Positions 47,701 to 51,295 of a DNA stretch of 64,000 nucleotides are shown here, piece by piece. Every line of letters starts with the position of its first letter. Position 1 is the first letter of the stretch. Under the pieces are notes generated by a model. It was not told the origin of the DNA. It saw only the letters and a list, made by a program, of their open reading frames with translations, and did no database searches. A program made the translations under genes and the position numbers. Source of the stretch: Heterobilharzia americana (Eukaryota > Platyhelminthes > Trematoda > Strigeidida > Schistosomatidae); assembly GCA_944470555.2 (NCBI GenBank), contig OX104130.1, forward strand, positions 70,499,160-70,563,159, written 5' to 3'.

Positions 47701-50020
47701 ATCCTGAAAATAGCGAAGACTTTAGCTATTCAATAACTAAAGCCTGATCTTTGTGTGTGAAAGAAGTACGTACAGTCACTGTTTTACTATGGTCATGACA
47801 TTTTCTCAACCCCACTAGATTCCCCTCCTCCTCTGTTAAATTAACGTTAGTATCATTCCTTCATCACTATTATTGTAATTATAATTACCTTCACTAAGAT
47901 AGTTCCCGGTGTTATTTCACTCAGTTGTCTCAATCTTTTCAGAAAACATTGGTTTCATTTTAACCACTTTGTTTAATCCTATTATACAATAATTTATTGA
48001 TTTACCACGTCCATCAATTTTTCATCATCTTATGAGTTATATAAATCCAATGAACCATTCTGTATATTAGTGTTACTGCTTGTATTATACCGTCATTGAT
48101 TGGACTGAATTGATCGATCTCTATTGGCATATGGAAACCTGTGTGAATGCCTCGATATACCTGTGTTCTAGTTATAGTAAGGACAGATAGTGGCTAGCAG
48201 TGGAATCCAGGATGCACATTTCGTCCCATTTGGGACTCGTCAGCTGAATGTACCTGCCTCCCAGTGAGTGATGTTGTTCCTTACCCACTTTATCATTATT
48301 TTCTTCGTCATATAGTGTTTAATTTCCCTAACGGGATATAATTTTTCAAGTATCAAAAATATTTGCTAATGTATAGATTAAAAATAAATTCTTTGAAAAT
48401 AGTCGCTTCGCTGACTATCTTGTTCTTATTGCTATAGTGGGAATTATTTAGTTGTTAAACTCGCGTAAAAACTCAGCGTTGAAATTTTTAATTCAGTTAG
48501 ATTCGGATTGGGATGAGAAGTTCTGACTAGGCAGCCAATGTGACTACGATCAAACGATAGTAACGCGTTACGAATTCATATGGTAGTCCGGCCAAACCTT
48601 GGTCAGACCTCGTAGCTTAGTTGCTAGAGCACTGGGCTGGGAGCCCGATGGTTGCTGGCTCGAATTTATTTCTTTAACCTTAAGGGGAATTTTACTACTA
48701 TCTTGAATTGTTCAGGAAACCTGAAATCCTTACAGACATTTGATGTCGTCAGGAAGGCTTTTGTATCTATGTTTTGTATAATTATGGGACCAAGTTGGTT
48801 GACTTCCAGTTTAATACAACTTTCTTTGCCTCAAATTGTTGATGATGCTTTTATTTACATTTTCGCTGTATTGAATGACACAAGAGAATAGAATTTGTAT
48901 TGAATCCTGCTGACACTCAATAATTTCTGCAAGAAAATCGTCTGTGATGAATGTAGTCTAGACAACTGAATCACAGTGTACATTAAAATTAAACTAGGCA
49001 AACATGGTGTAATCCTGTTGACTAGTTTCAGTAGAAGAAAGAAACCATGCTTTGAAATGTACTTCTGTCCATCACTTAACGAGATGACTGTTTCAATAAC
49101 ACCTAAATCAGCATATATGTACGTCAAAACCTTATCCAGTTCAACCTCCAAGTAGATTATATTGAGATCAAAACAACTGCCGTTATTGATTGCATGGATG
49201 ACATTTGAAAGCAGGACTACTTGATATTATGACCAGTGTTGCGCAACAAATCACTCGGTTCAGTAACAAGTAAATGGGCTATGAACCAATAGGAGTTATA
49301 AATAAGAATTTAAGATTCATATCAATAGTACACCATTTAGTATACCGATTTAAACTGGTGAACCCCTCAGTTGTTTGATCAGAATACATAAAATTAATAG
49401 TAAGCTTCAAGCAACTATTTGATTCACAGTAAAATGTATTAAATTTTACAATCAACTTACCATATTGATAAAACAAAGTCTGGCACACCAGAAACTGTAG
49501 CATAATATGTGGTATATGAGAAAATGGACCGTTGAATTTCTAACTTCCCACCACCTTTTAATAAAACAAAAGTTACAGACAATGATGATATAATTATTTA
49601 CCTTTTAGAATCTTTGCATCCTTTTGTGGATAGTTGTATAGATATACTTTTGGGTTCACGTTGTTAATCTCTGTTATAGTATAATAAGATTCTAATGGAT
49701 GTATTGATAAATCAGTTTGATTTTTTGTCGGTAAATCAAATATCTCAGTTTCATTTGATAAAATATTATGAAACTTTATCACTGGACCACATTTCATGCA
49801 TAATATGTGATTATTGATAAAACCGAATTGATATTTTCTCAATCCTTGTATCCATCTGTAAAATTTTGGAAAATGTGGACGGAAACCAATCAATTTCCTT
49901 GTAGACAAAAATGTTAGAATATGGAAACTGGGCTATGCAACACTATATAGGGTGTCTTAGTGTCTTATTTTTCTACCAGCCGGAAATGCTACGTTCTGTG
50001 TGAACGTATTCGTTATCCAT
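6932..50020 (-). CDS. CFAP43: CFAP43 (WDR96) homologue, N-terminal 862 codons in 15 exons
   Basis: Cilia- and flagella-associated protein 43, a WD-repeat protein of the axoneme needed for sperm flagella and motile cilia in animals studied; in a fluke it would serve sperm, flame cells and ciliated larvae. Joined exons: 50020-49977, 49897-49602, 49554-49461, 42405-42238, 41326-41190, 41066-40936, 39008-38942, 36174-35618, 32654-32532, 26343-26195, 19755-19652, 15632-15489, 11544-11342, 8935-8714, 7078-6932. They total 2586 bases, every junction is GT-AG and phase-matched, and no stop occurs. Exons 2-6 and 10-12 align by recall with vertebrate CFAP43 blocks, such as SIFSYTTYYATVSGVPDF and ELVFIGCESGQLLL. 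Introns are 79, 47, 7055, 911, 123, 1927, 2767, 2963, 6188, 6439, 4019, 3944, 2406 and 1635 bases. Vertebrate CFAP43 is roughly twice this length, so the C-terminal coiled-coil half is missing here. The start ATG is the least certain part. Confidence 0.87.
7735..8045 (-). mobile_element. tRNA-like SINE family B copy
   Basis: Shares TTCATGTTGTCTAGTCCTGA, CATTTTGCAATGTGATCACT and, near 7985-8045, an A-box/B-box pair read leftward (AACTCAGTGGTAACGTC; GCAGGTCCGAATCTC). CFAP43 intron 14. Confidence 0.5.
8714..8935 (-). CDS. CFAP43: CFAP43 exon 14, Ser-rich insert
   Basis: Encodes 74 residues: TLITPDEQKIRRSSEMSSAV, then GSNTRQSSRVDKLELEIQKS and a Ser/Thr-rich tail ending TEQSSDETQ. It is open across its length, with acceptor AAATAAACAG and donor CAG|GTTCAC, phase 0 at both ends. 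The composition (Ser, Thr, Gln, Lys) suggests a disordered linker with a short helical DKLELEIQKSLSK. I recall no clear vertebrate counterpart, so it may be fluke-specific or alternatively spliced; at 222 bases, skipping would keep frame. Confidence 0.78.
9187..9410 (+). mobile_element. tRNA-headed SINE family A, copy 2
   Basis: Head TGTCTCAATGGTAACCTGCT with B-box GGGTTCGATCCC, module at 9276-9319 (CTGTGGA in place of CTGAGGA, GAAA kept, CCAGTG stem strand), and body CAATGGTTCTCCATCTG ending in AACATGAAATCAATAAATA. CFAP43 intron 13. Confidence 0.7.
9411..11341. other. CFAP43 intron 13, unique-looking AT-rich DNA
   Basis: No mobile element recognised apart from the SINE at its left end (9187-9410). 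No coding block seen. Confidence 0.5.
11342..11544 (-). CDS. CFAP43: CFAP43 exon 13
   Basis: Encodes PEKYYLDDCRRLKEDVIKLL, then KVDFDSPKVGVCFWLSSDRD and a blade LLIAADFQNHTLELFNVTEA ending KQ. The Asp-Cys-Arg-Arg start looks like a helical linker, followed by a propeller blade. The acceptor TTGATTTTCAG is strong. The donor GTTGTG is weak, but phase 0 fits exon 14. Confidence 0.85.
12259..12281. repeat. CT dinucleotide repeat
   Basis: TTTCTCTCTCTCTCTCTCTC run in CFAP43 intron 12. Confidence 0.9.
12546..12688. repeat. Perfect 16-base inverted repeat with 111-base spacer
   Basis: GTGGCCTTTAGAGTCA at 12546-12561 and its exact reverse complement at 12673-12688. No coding content between them. 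Could be the ends of a very short non-autonomous element. Confidence 0.6.
12873..13121 (+). repeat. Interspersed repeat R4, plus copy
   Basis: About 245 bases nearly identical to the reverse complement of 27019-27262: ACTCAACATAAGCTGAAGGT, TTCACCAGATCAAAGTGATT, CACAGAGAACCCCGCTGTTT, TTAAATGGAATGATTAATTA. No coding potential. Possibly a non-autonomous DNA element; ends not defined. Confidence 0.7.
13122..14350. other. CFAP43 intron 12, AT-rich DNA
   Basis: Continuation of repeat R4 for about 170 bases, a short TAA run at about 13318-13335, then nothing recognised. Confidence 0.5.
14351..14580 (+). mobile_element. tRNA-cored short element with terminal inverted repeats (family C)
   Basis: Left end TGATACTGGATGATGATTGA with AAATGAAAATTT and right end CAGATTTTCATTTCACTTTC with AATCATCAAAGAGTACTA are imperfect inverted repeats of about 38 bases. 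Between them lies a tRNA-like segment: A-box AACTCAATTGATAGAGCATC and B-box TGGTTCGAACTCTGCC. It lies in CFAP43 intron 12. Confidence 0.6.
14755..15310 (-). mobile_element. tRNA-like SINE family B, composite
   Basis: Reading leftward, a tRNA-like head lies at about 14945-14885: CGGATGGCTCAGTGGTAGTG with B-box GGGTTCGAGTCTCGT. The end motif (TGTCAGTTGAATGGAAGCAA) recurs at 15110-15135 (TGTTAGTTGGATGGAGGCAG). The body motif TGTTGTCTGGTACTAAGTGC at 15015 recurs inverted at about 15225-15250. Two units are thus joined, one reversed. CFAP43 intron 12. Confidence 0.55.
15489..15632 (-). CDS. CFAP43: CFAP43 exon 12
   Basis: Encodes FTGKMHNLSVIRSKDSQKVF, then ILLAVSKETNKTAEAVYHYE and FSSDIGS. It matches the vertebrate run that contains STLSV and VLILYPLP by recall. 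The acceptor TTCTTATTCAATAG and the consensus donor GTAAGT give phase 1 at both ends. The minus-strand RTE copy begins about 170 bases upstream of this exon's acceptor. Confidence 0.88.
15805..17040 (-). mobile_element. RTE-clade LINE copy 3, 5'-truncated, inverted to copy 4
   Basis: The AAT tail is at 15805-15835. The element reads leftward from an RT fragment (AFDSID followed by a stop, near 17010-17035) to CSTRNPRGK. Between 15862 and 16960 it is colinear without indels, in inverted orientation, with copy 4 (positions sum to 39607), and translations are identical over every block compared. Outside that tract both copies continue as homologous but diverged RTE sequence. It lies in CFAP43 intron 11. 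Confidence 0.88.
17081..17274 (+). CDS. Candidate exon of an unrecognised gene, antisense to CFAP43
   Basis: Open block after an ATTCATTAG acceptor, encoding CCFHFPLDEKQKVALIKLIS, ITYQLLKCSQFVKSQIGLNI, HTWEYRKIQWLLYMSSKSVG and YVEM, ending at a consensus GTAAGC donor in phase 0. Amphipathic helical composition like an alpha-helical repeat protein; family not recognised. It is wedged between the 5' edge of RTE copy 3 and a SINE. It could be part of a nested plus-strand gene or a duplicated gene fragment. Confidence 0.35.
17372..17416 (+). CDS. Candidate small exon following 17081-17274
   Basis: A 45-base block between AATGTCTTTCAG and GTAAGT encodes NLLLLMRTKETQMNP in phase 0, joining in frame to the preceding candidate exon across a 97-base intron. 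Both splice sites are good. No continuation was found: the next 70 bases run into SINE sequence. Unrecognised product. Confidence 0.33.
17485..18070 (-). mobile_element. tRNA-like SINE family B, two partial copies
   Basis: 17485-17640 and 17820-18070 each carry the leftward tRNA-like head (ATCTCAGTGGTGATGTCTG with CGAATCTGA; AGCTCAGTGGTAACGTATC with GGTTCCAATCTC). The first starts with the family end motif GGCAATCAGCAAGATGCCG, directly after the exon-like blocks at 17081-17416. CFAP43 intron 11. Confidence 0.45.
18071..19083. other. CFAP43 intron 11, nothing recognised
   Basis: AT-rich; no open frame or repeat recognised. Confidence 0.5.
19084..19330 (-). mobile_element. Sm-alpha-type SINE, tandem-dimer remnant, decayed ribozyme
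   Basis: Reading leftward from 19330: body end of one unit (CATATGCCAGTAGAGACCGA, ACGACGGGATAATACAAG), then a tRNA-like head of the next unit (ACTCAGTGGCCCAGTGGAGG, TCTGGGTTCTAGTC), then CACTGGGAGGCAGG and a hammerhead region whose core is CAGAGGA and GAAG instead of CTGANGA and GAAA. Body followed by head implies a head-to-tail multimer. Confidence 0.65.
19385..19612 (+). mobile_element. Diverged Sm-alpha-type SINE, plus strand
   Basis: Contains ACATCCAGCTAATGAGCCCC, GATTCCACTCCAACCTATCG and a body ending GGTCCAATCAACGACGGG. The ribozyme core is altered (CTAATGA; GAAA not kept). It forms an inverted pair with the minus-strand copy immediately to its left, separated by a short ATT repeat. 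Confidence 0.6.
19652..19755 (-). CDS. CFAP43: CFAP43 exon 11
   Basis: Encodes FDPDGEFLITAVDDGPSILI, then SALPTKSFEPIGHV. The Lys-Ser-Phe near the end coincides with KSFQVLGY of vertebrate CFAP43. The acceptor TTTATTTTCAG is strong. Of several overlapping GT donors, GTATGT gives phase 1 and the matching join to exon 12 (GHV-S-FTGKMHNLSV). Confidence 0.9.
19756..20363. other. CFAP43 intron 10, between exon 11 and RTE copy 4
   Basis: A 77-codon minus-strand frame at 19838-20071 has no domain; nothing else seen. The RTE 5' end could extend somewhat into this stretch. Confidence 0.45.
20364..23790 (+). mobile_element. RTE-clade LINE copy 4, near full length
   Basis: About 3.4 kb. The 5' region starting CTGGTTAACTAATTCACTAG is shared with copy 6. 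Endonuclease starts at 20613 (VGTWNVRTMFES, EMRRYHTEVLGICESRW). RT is at 21957-22580, with FRKAAGPDGIPPGAL and FIDFEKAFDSI-like motifs, and the His/Gln run is at 23040-23080. The C-terminal RTE block runs from 23100, with an AAT tail at about 23772. Frame breaks occur in the endonuclease and RT, with stops at 22589 and 23422, so it cannot make a full protein. A GGAA tetranucleotide run interrupts the endonuclease region at 20944-20967. It lies in CFAP43 intron 10, just short of exon 11. Confidence 0.9.
23791..25440. other. CFAP43 intron 10, nothing recognised
   Basis: AT-rich, short frames only. Confidence 0.5.
25441..25507. repeat. TA dinucleotide repeat, about 67 bases
   Basis: Uninterrupted TA run in CFAP43 intron 10, followed by a short GACGACGATGATGAT stretch. 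Confidence 0.97.
26195..26343 (-). CDS. CFAP43: CFAP43 exon 10
   Basis: Encodes CHCLAVSPVLPLVVAGMNTG, then TVIFIDCTSPTSPRIVKVIR and LYRKPLTHI. The blade pattern VAG-x3-G-x-V-x-F-I matches the vertebrate segment AVGTEDGSVYFI by recall. The acceptor is TTTTATTAAG and the donor CAG|GTGAGT, leaving phase 2, which joins exon 11 to give Ser. Confidence 0.9.
27019..27262 (-). repeat. Interspersed repeat R4, minus copy
   Basis: Inverted counterpart of 12873-13121, with only scattered substitutions. To its left, 26900-27000 resembles the sequence following the other copy (CACTTCGTACATTTGTGTGG against CACTTCTCACAGCTGTGTAG) but in opposite relative orientation, which hints at a fold-back structure. Confidence 0.68.
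27263..28636. other. CFAP43 intron 9, nothing recognised
   Basis: Three minus-strand frames of 80-92 codons (27566-28419) contain no recognised domain and look like chance frames in AT-rich DNA. Confidence 0.45.
28637..29328 (-). mobile_element. RTE-clade LINE copy 5, C-terminal fragment
   Basis: Reading leftward it encodes NKILIFNTNVSVKSVLLCDG, then TSNKLQTFINNC and the block ending in TEALCS-like sequence near 28640-28670. Both ends are lost: no trinucleotide tail follows, and the 5' edge falls in the poly-Gln stretch. It is closer to copy 6 (NVSVKSVLLCDGSETWCVTKS) than to copies 1, 3 or 4. It lies in CFAP43 intron 9. Confidence 0.8.
29665..29870 (+). mobile_element. tRNA-headed SINE family A, copy 3
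   Basis: Cleanest head: CCCAGTGGCTGAATGGTTAG and B-box GAGTTCGGTCCCC. The module at 29751-29795 has CCGAGGA, stem II GTCC/GGAC, GTAA in place of GAAA, ACAGCTGTC and CAGTG. Body CCAATGGTTCCCCAACTGAC, GTCAGTCCACGATGAATA. Ribozyme core mutated at two positions. CFAP43 intron 9. Confidence 0.72.
30240..32473 (+). mobile_element. CR1/jockey-group LINE, second family, nearly open RT frame
   Basis: One reading frame runs from about 30260 to 31954 with only two internal stops (TAG at 30989, TGA at 31466). Landmarks are IKKLRREKEKLYK, FRCLKSLNPFHSSGPEGMSS, KYRPIAVTSPFLKIM, then RCAFLNYTSAFDSV (motif A), GVPQGAIPSSSLFSFFLHDL (motif B), INFIIYADDLTVS (catalytic YADD) and a thumb with NVIYLGVCF. It ends in a TTA repeat at 32421-32473. 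The 5' part and endonuclease are missing. It differs clearly from the Perere-3-like copies at 57-64 kb. It lies in CFAP43 intron 9, on the opposite strand. Confidence 0.85.
32532..32654 (-). CDS. CFAP43: CFAP43 exon 9 (squeezed between repeats)
   Basis: Encodes 41 residues: KLEPNFHEEKLWNYF, then ISNTLWLTQTSAVSKV and IVSIPKMYTY. The Leu-Trp and Val-Ser-Lys positions match the vertebrate strand that precedes the blade in exon 10. The acceptor is ambiguous between two tandem AAG sites (start at 32654 or 32651), both in frame. The donor GTAGTT is non-ideal. A 42-base AT repeat starts 27 bases upstream of the acceptor, and a LINE 3' tail ends about 60 bases downstream of the donor. Confidence 0.72.
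32681..32722. repeat. AT dinucleotide repeat beside CFAP43 exon 9
   Basis: Twenty-one AT units ending 27 bases before the exon 9 acceptor, in the place where the branch point and pyrimidine tract would be expected on the minus strand. Confidence 0.95.
33011..33200 (+). mobile_element. tRNA-cored short element with terminal inverted repeats (family C)
   Basis: Left end TTGATACTGAGTGATGATGG, AGATGAAATGAAAATCTGG; right end GGATTTTCATTTCACTTTCA, TTCATCACCTAGTATCAGTA. The tRNA-like core GTAGATCACTTGGTAGAGCA and GGTTCGAATCCTGCC sits next to the right end. Same architecture as 14351-14580. Confidence 0.62.
33201..35039. other. CFAP43 intron 8, AT-rich DNA
   Basis: An impure AAT/GAT run near 33260-33300; otherwise nothing recognised. 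Confidence 0.5.
35040..35235 (+). mobile_element. Family C-related tRNA-like repeat, decayed
   Basis: Starts AATTCGGTTAGATTTGGATT, GGCAGCCAGTGTGAATACGA and carries a degraded B-box region (GGTTAGAATTTCGGCCGTGG) followed by AATTTCCATCTCGCCTTCAA, the decayed right inverted repeat. The first half matches 48485-48600. CFAP43 intron 8. Confidence 0.5.
35365..35430 (+). repeat. Interspersed repeat D tail
   Basis: Contains CTACTAGTCAGGGACTTCAT, GGACTGGTACCAAAACCTAT; shared with 1130-1190 and 38010-38050. Confidence 0.45.
35618..36174 (-). CDS. CFAP43: CFAP43 exon 8 (largest exon)
   Basis: Encodes 185 residues across several blades. Landmarks are ETLEGFTGKY, an acidic Asp/Ser-rich insert (SDCDSDSTDKSNEK), LTYLLYTKHGLLAGGCDGI, a Lys/Asn-rich linker, then NITGLCVSKSYGRIAVSCRL and GQLLLFTL. 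GLLAGGCDGI matches the vertebrate strand LASGIDG by recall. The acceptor is TTAAATCTAG and the donor ATT|GTAAGT, phase 0. The Asp/Ser and Lys/Asn-rich linkers look like lineage-specific loop insertions. Confidence 0.9.
36175..37595. other. CFAP43 intron 7, mostly unrecognised
   Basis: A lone left end of family C (GTGATTGAAGATGAAATGAA) at about 36583-36620; otherwise no feature seen. Confidence 0.45.
37596..38021 (+). other. 141-codon open frame, unrecognised
   Basis: An ATG-initiated open frame in CFAP43 intron 7, antisense to the gene: MLLGVLTITARPATDVTWKL, then SNLSYLVTPPQDIWQEDERW, a Lys/Arg/Gly-rich stretch and PNQEAHIFPCGSD at the end. No domain recognised. The 3' part is repeat D sequence, so this may be a chance or repeat-derived frame. 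Confidence 0.2.
37985..38050 (+). repeat. Interspersed repeat D tail
   Basis: Contains CAGACTAATAATCACAGACT followed by TCATGGACTGATGCCATG; shared with 1130-1190 and 35380-35425. It ends the 141-codon open frame at 37596-38021. Confidence 0.42.
38942..39008 (-). CDS. CFAP43: CFAP43 exon 7 (67 bases)
   Basis: Encodes LDPINMNLKILRNPFANSHR and then CK, followed by one base. Exon 6 ends in phase 0 and exon 8 begins in phase 1, so a missing exon of length 3n+1 was predicted. This segment has a pyrimidine-rich acceptor ending CTTCTTAG, a GTAGGA donor, length 67 and an open frame, and it resolves the phase exactly. Its content continues the blade begun by GQLLL. Confidence 0.8.
39955..40110 (+). 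mobile_element. tRNA-headed SINE family A, copy 4 (headless)
   Basis: The module at 39981-40027 keeps AAGTCCCAT, GACGAAACAGCTGTC and TAGTG, with a disrupted first core box. The body TTTTCAATGGTTCTCCAACT, TCAATCGGTGATGAATACCA, GAAATCAGTAAATC follows. CFAP43 intron 6. Confidence 0.65.
40936..41066 (-). CDS. CFAP43: CFAP43 exon 6
   Basis: Encodes LNEKAKEEFDYYMDKSVRVN, then SQTWTNSELVFIGCESGQLLL. The core Trp-Thr-x-Ser-Glu-Leu, Ile-Gly-Cys-Glu and Gly-Gln-Leu-Leu residues match CFAP43 by recall; this is among the best-conserved parts of the gene. It has a CCGCTTAG acceptor and a consensus GTAAGT donor, phase 0. Confidence 0.92.
41190..41326 (-). CDS. CFAP43: CFAP43 exon 5
   Basis: Encodes SILLPECSVSLGLYDGLTEI, an acidic stretch (HEDDTC), then FDPKLPESSIT with a split Gly codon. 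Three possible GT donors lie within 8 bases. Only ACAG|GTGGTG keeps phase with exon 6 and gives the join SSITGLNEKAKEEF, which matches the conserved vertebrate block. The reading frame stays open through the 123-base intron that follows, so retention would insert about 40 hydrophobic residues without a stop. Confidence 0.87.
42238..42405 (-). CDS. CFAP43: CFAP43 exon 4
   Basis: Encodes DFYTGELICKTNLNGTHLTT, then FSFCPTDWHYLV, a blade ending CIYIWQIEVCSQ, and then NLIWC. The order of Cys, Pro-Thr-Asp-Trp and W-Q-I matches the vertebrate blade by recall. The acceptor TTTGTATAG follows a pyrimidine-poor tract. The donor is CAA|GTAAGA, phase 2. The 7-kb intron before it contains the Penelope-like element and several SINEs. 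Confidence 0.9.
43010..43330 (-). mobile_element. tRNA-like SINE family B copy
   Basis: Contains the leftward head TAGTTCACCGGTAAAGTTGC and AGTTTGAATCTCACAAGGG, the body TTCATGTTTTCTAGTCCTTA, and the end GTGTTAGTTGGCTAGGGAAG with CCATAGACCTAGGTTTCATG. CFAP43 intron 3. Confidence 0.5.
43331..45599. other. CFAP43 intron 3, nothing recognised before the Penelope-like element
   Basis: AT-rich with short frames. The right 400 bases may hold decayed 5' sequence of the Penelope-like element. Confidence 0.4.
45600..47830 (+). mobile_element. Penelope-like element, degenerate
   Basis: Diagnostic Penelope RT sequence lies at 46327-46668: GVVLMNRREYNDKLLVILSD, then SMIPRLYGLIKIHEAGLPLR and GSPYHRIAQWLDEM. 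Downstream are degenerate EDI/RT blocks, REHAPA followed by KGERK at about 47545-47590 (the end of the GIY-YIG region), and the C-terminal signature FKIVYQIRTNFLRLLRFRIL with LCV near 47650-47755. Many stops and frameshifts. The 5' limit is approximate. It lies in CFAP43 intron 3. Confidence 0.75.
48073..48285 (-). mobile_element. Sm-alpha-type SINE with hammerhead ribozyme
   Basis: Reading leftward: CACTGGGAGGCAGGTACATT, hammerhead core, CTGGATTCCACTGCTAGCCA, then a body with GGTATATCGAGGC and CATATGCCAATAGAGATCGA, ending near GGTATAATACAAG. The same order occurs in the copies at 51.3-51.6 and 19.1-19.6 kb. The tRNA-like head seen in those copies is absent, so this copy is 5'-truncated. Confidence 0.8.
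48205..48249 (-). ncRNA. Hammerhead ribozyme, intact core
   Basis: On the minus strand: stem I 5' strand ATTCAG, conserved CTGACGA (CUGANGA), stem II GTCCC/GGGAC closing an AAAT loop, GAAA, a short stem III ATG-TG-CAT, cleavage triplet AUC, and stem I 3' strand CTGGAT. All invariant core bases are present; stem I has one G-U pair. It matches the layout of the self-cleaving S. mansoni satellite ribozyme known from the Sm-alpha family. Confidence 0.85.
48485..48665 (+). mobile_element. Family C-related tRNA-like repeat, right end lost
   Basis: ATTCAGTTAGATTCGGATTG, GGCAGCCAATGTGACTACGA, then a well-kept tRNA-like stretch: CCTCGTAGCTTAGTTGCTAG, AGCACTGGGCTGGGAGCCCG, GCTGGCTCGAATTT. The right inverted repeat is absent. 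CFAP43 intron 3. Confidence 0.52.
48666..49460. other. CFAP43 intron 3, donor-proximal part
   Basis: A 98-codon minus-strand frame (48855-49151) has no recognised domain and is not in phase with either neighbouring exon by any clear splice sites; nothing else seen. Confidence 0.4.
49461..49554 (-). CDS. CFAP43: CFAP43 exon 3
   Basis: Encodes GGKLEIQRSIFSYTTYYATV and then SGVPDFVLSI plus part of a Trp codon. It aligns with the vertebrate CFAP43 segment that leads into a WD-type Trp. The acceptor is TAAAAG. The donor GTAAGT is full consensus and leaves phase 2. The Trp codon is completed 7 kb away by exon 4, forming a Trp-Asp pair at the junction. Confidence 0.9.
49602..49897 (-). CDS. CFAP43: CFAP43 exon 2
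   Basis: Encodes about 99 residues, starting KLIGFRPHFPKFYRWIQGL and ending near KVYLYNYPQKDAKILKG. The motif FGFINNHILC and the strand KVYLYNYP match the first beta-propeller blade of CFAP43 by recall. The acceptor is ACAAG and the donor is G|GTAAAT, in phase 1. The following intron is only 47 bases, which is typical of schistosome 5' introns. Confidence 0.88.
49977..50020 (-). CDS. CFAP43: CFAP43 exon 1 (start codon)
   Basis: This 44-base exon encodes MDNEYVHTERSISG plus two bases of a Trp codon. It ends at a GTAGAA donor, and its phase fits the acceptor of the next exon, 79 bases away. It was chosen because exon 2 carries no usable ATG near its 5' end, while this short segment supplies an in-frame ATG and a charged N-terminus of about the length that precedes the first conserved block in vertebrates. 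No stop lies just upstream of the ATG, so an earlier start cannot be excluded. Confidence 0.6.
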
Positions 50021-50114
50021 AAAATATTTATCACAATATGAATATCTTGTGATATAATATTTGAATGAAGTTTGAGGTTTACGGGGATTTTATTTTTAAG
50101 GTACTGCTCATTAA

Positions 50115-50295
50115 AGGATAATATCAGCTAAAGAACCATTGAAAACTTAGTAGTACTGAAGAACTGAGTGTCTCACCGTAGTATGGGACTCCTCAGCAGT
50201 ACACACCCAACACCCCTCCAGGGGTCAAATTTAGGACCTATAGGTTTCGTAGTGAACACGTTAACTACTCAGCCACCGGGTTGGAGGTCAACAGT
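50115..50295 (-). mobile_element. tRNA-headed SINE family A, copy 5
   Basis: Reading leftward: CCCGGTGGCTGAGTAGTTAA head, the module at 50202-50152 with intact CTGAGGA but GAGA for GAAA, stem I strands GTACTG and CAGTAC, then TTTTCAATGGTTCTTTAGCT. It lies only about 100 bases upstream of the proposed CFAP43 start codon, same strand. Confidence 0.68.
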
Positions 50296-50454
50296 CCACA
50301 GTTTCCTTCTTCCCTCAATTCGTGATATAGTGTAAACACTCACCGAAGTCTTTATTTGGGACCCACTTCACTGCCAACTTATTGACCACATATACCACGG
50401 TTTCTCCCTAGACTTTAGTGGATAGTCTCGCTATGTCGTGGACTGACAGAAGTT

Positions 50455-50680
50455 TTGTGGACTACTGAAATCAGCCCCGGTAGGTGGACACATAAGCCGT
50501 GAAATCTGAAGGTTCTGAGTGTGATCCCTGACAGTAGTCGTGGGCGCCTACTGCTGAGGAGTTCAATTCTAGATGAAGCAGCTGTTCAGTACTCCCAGGT
50601 TTTCGATGGTTCTCCAACTGATGTCAGTCTGCGACGAATACTACCTTAAAAATATAACGTTTTAGACAACCAGACCCCTT
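50455..50680 (+). mobile_element. tRNA-headed SINE family A, copy 6
   Basis: Head GCCCCGGTAGGTGGACACAT, B-box region GTGTGATCCCTG. Module at 50548-50592 with intact CTGAGGA, weak stem II, GAAG for GAAA. Body TTTTCGATGGTTCTCCAACT, GATGTCAGTCTGCGACGAAT. Inverted relative to copy 5. Confidence 0.68.
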
Positions 50681-51295
50681 AAAATCATGTGTATTCTACC
50701 TTACAAATCGTGTTAACTTATAAACCACCGACCTGATTTTGTAATCGTGAGAACGTACAACTTAGACGATAACCACGAAATCGAATCGAAGTGCATTTAC
50801 CAACCTTGAGCACATTCTTGCAGTAGGTGATAAGCTGAATCTATTGTATGAAGGTTAGTGACACTACCTGGCTACCCAAAACTCAGTAATTGGGGCGCTG
50901 TTCGAACCTGTAACCCATCAACTAATATTCAGCTGCCTAAACCGACGAGTCACAGCAGCGCAACCAAGAAAGGGTTTTTAAGTTTTAATTATAGAATCAC
51001 TTTCTAATATTGGCTGAATATGATCAATAGTGTTAACTAAGGATTTTGAAGATCATTTATCGGGTGCTTTGTATGTACGTACTCATCAAAGTAATCCACT
51101 GAGTATCTACCTTCAATACTAGAGGACTTGATCTGTTTGATCAAAACATAGCTTGAAATCATCAGTCTTATCATGTCCAGAGTAGTCATTCTATTTTTCC
51201 CTTACAAACTCTTTTATTCCACCTTTTAAAACCATGGTATTCACTTGACCCTATTCATTAACTATAAATAGACTTATTTATTTCTAACATTTACA

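Noticed and set aside
48855..49151. 98-codon minus-strand frame as an additional CFAP43 exon
   Set aside because: Exon 3 joins exon 4 directly in phase with the expected Trp-Asp and no residues missing against the vertebrate alignment.
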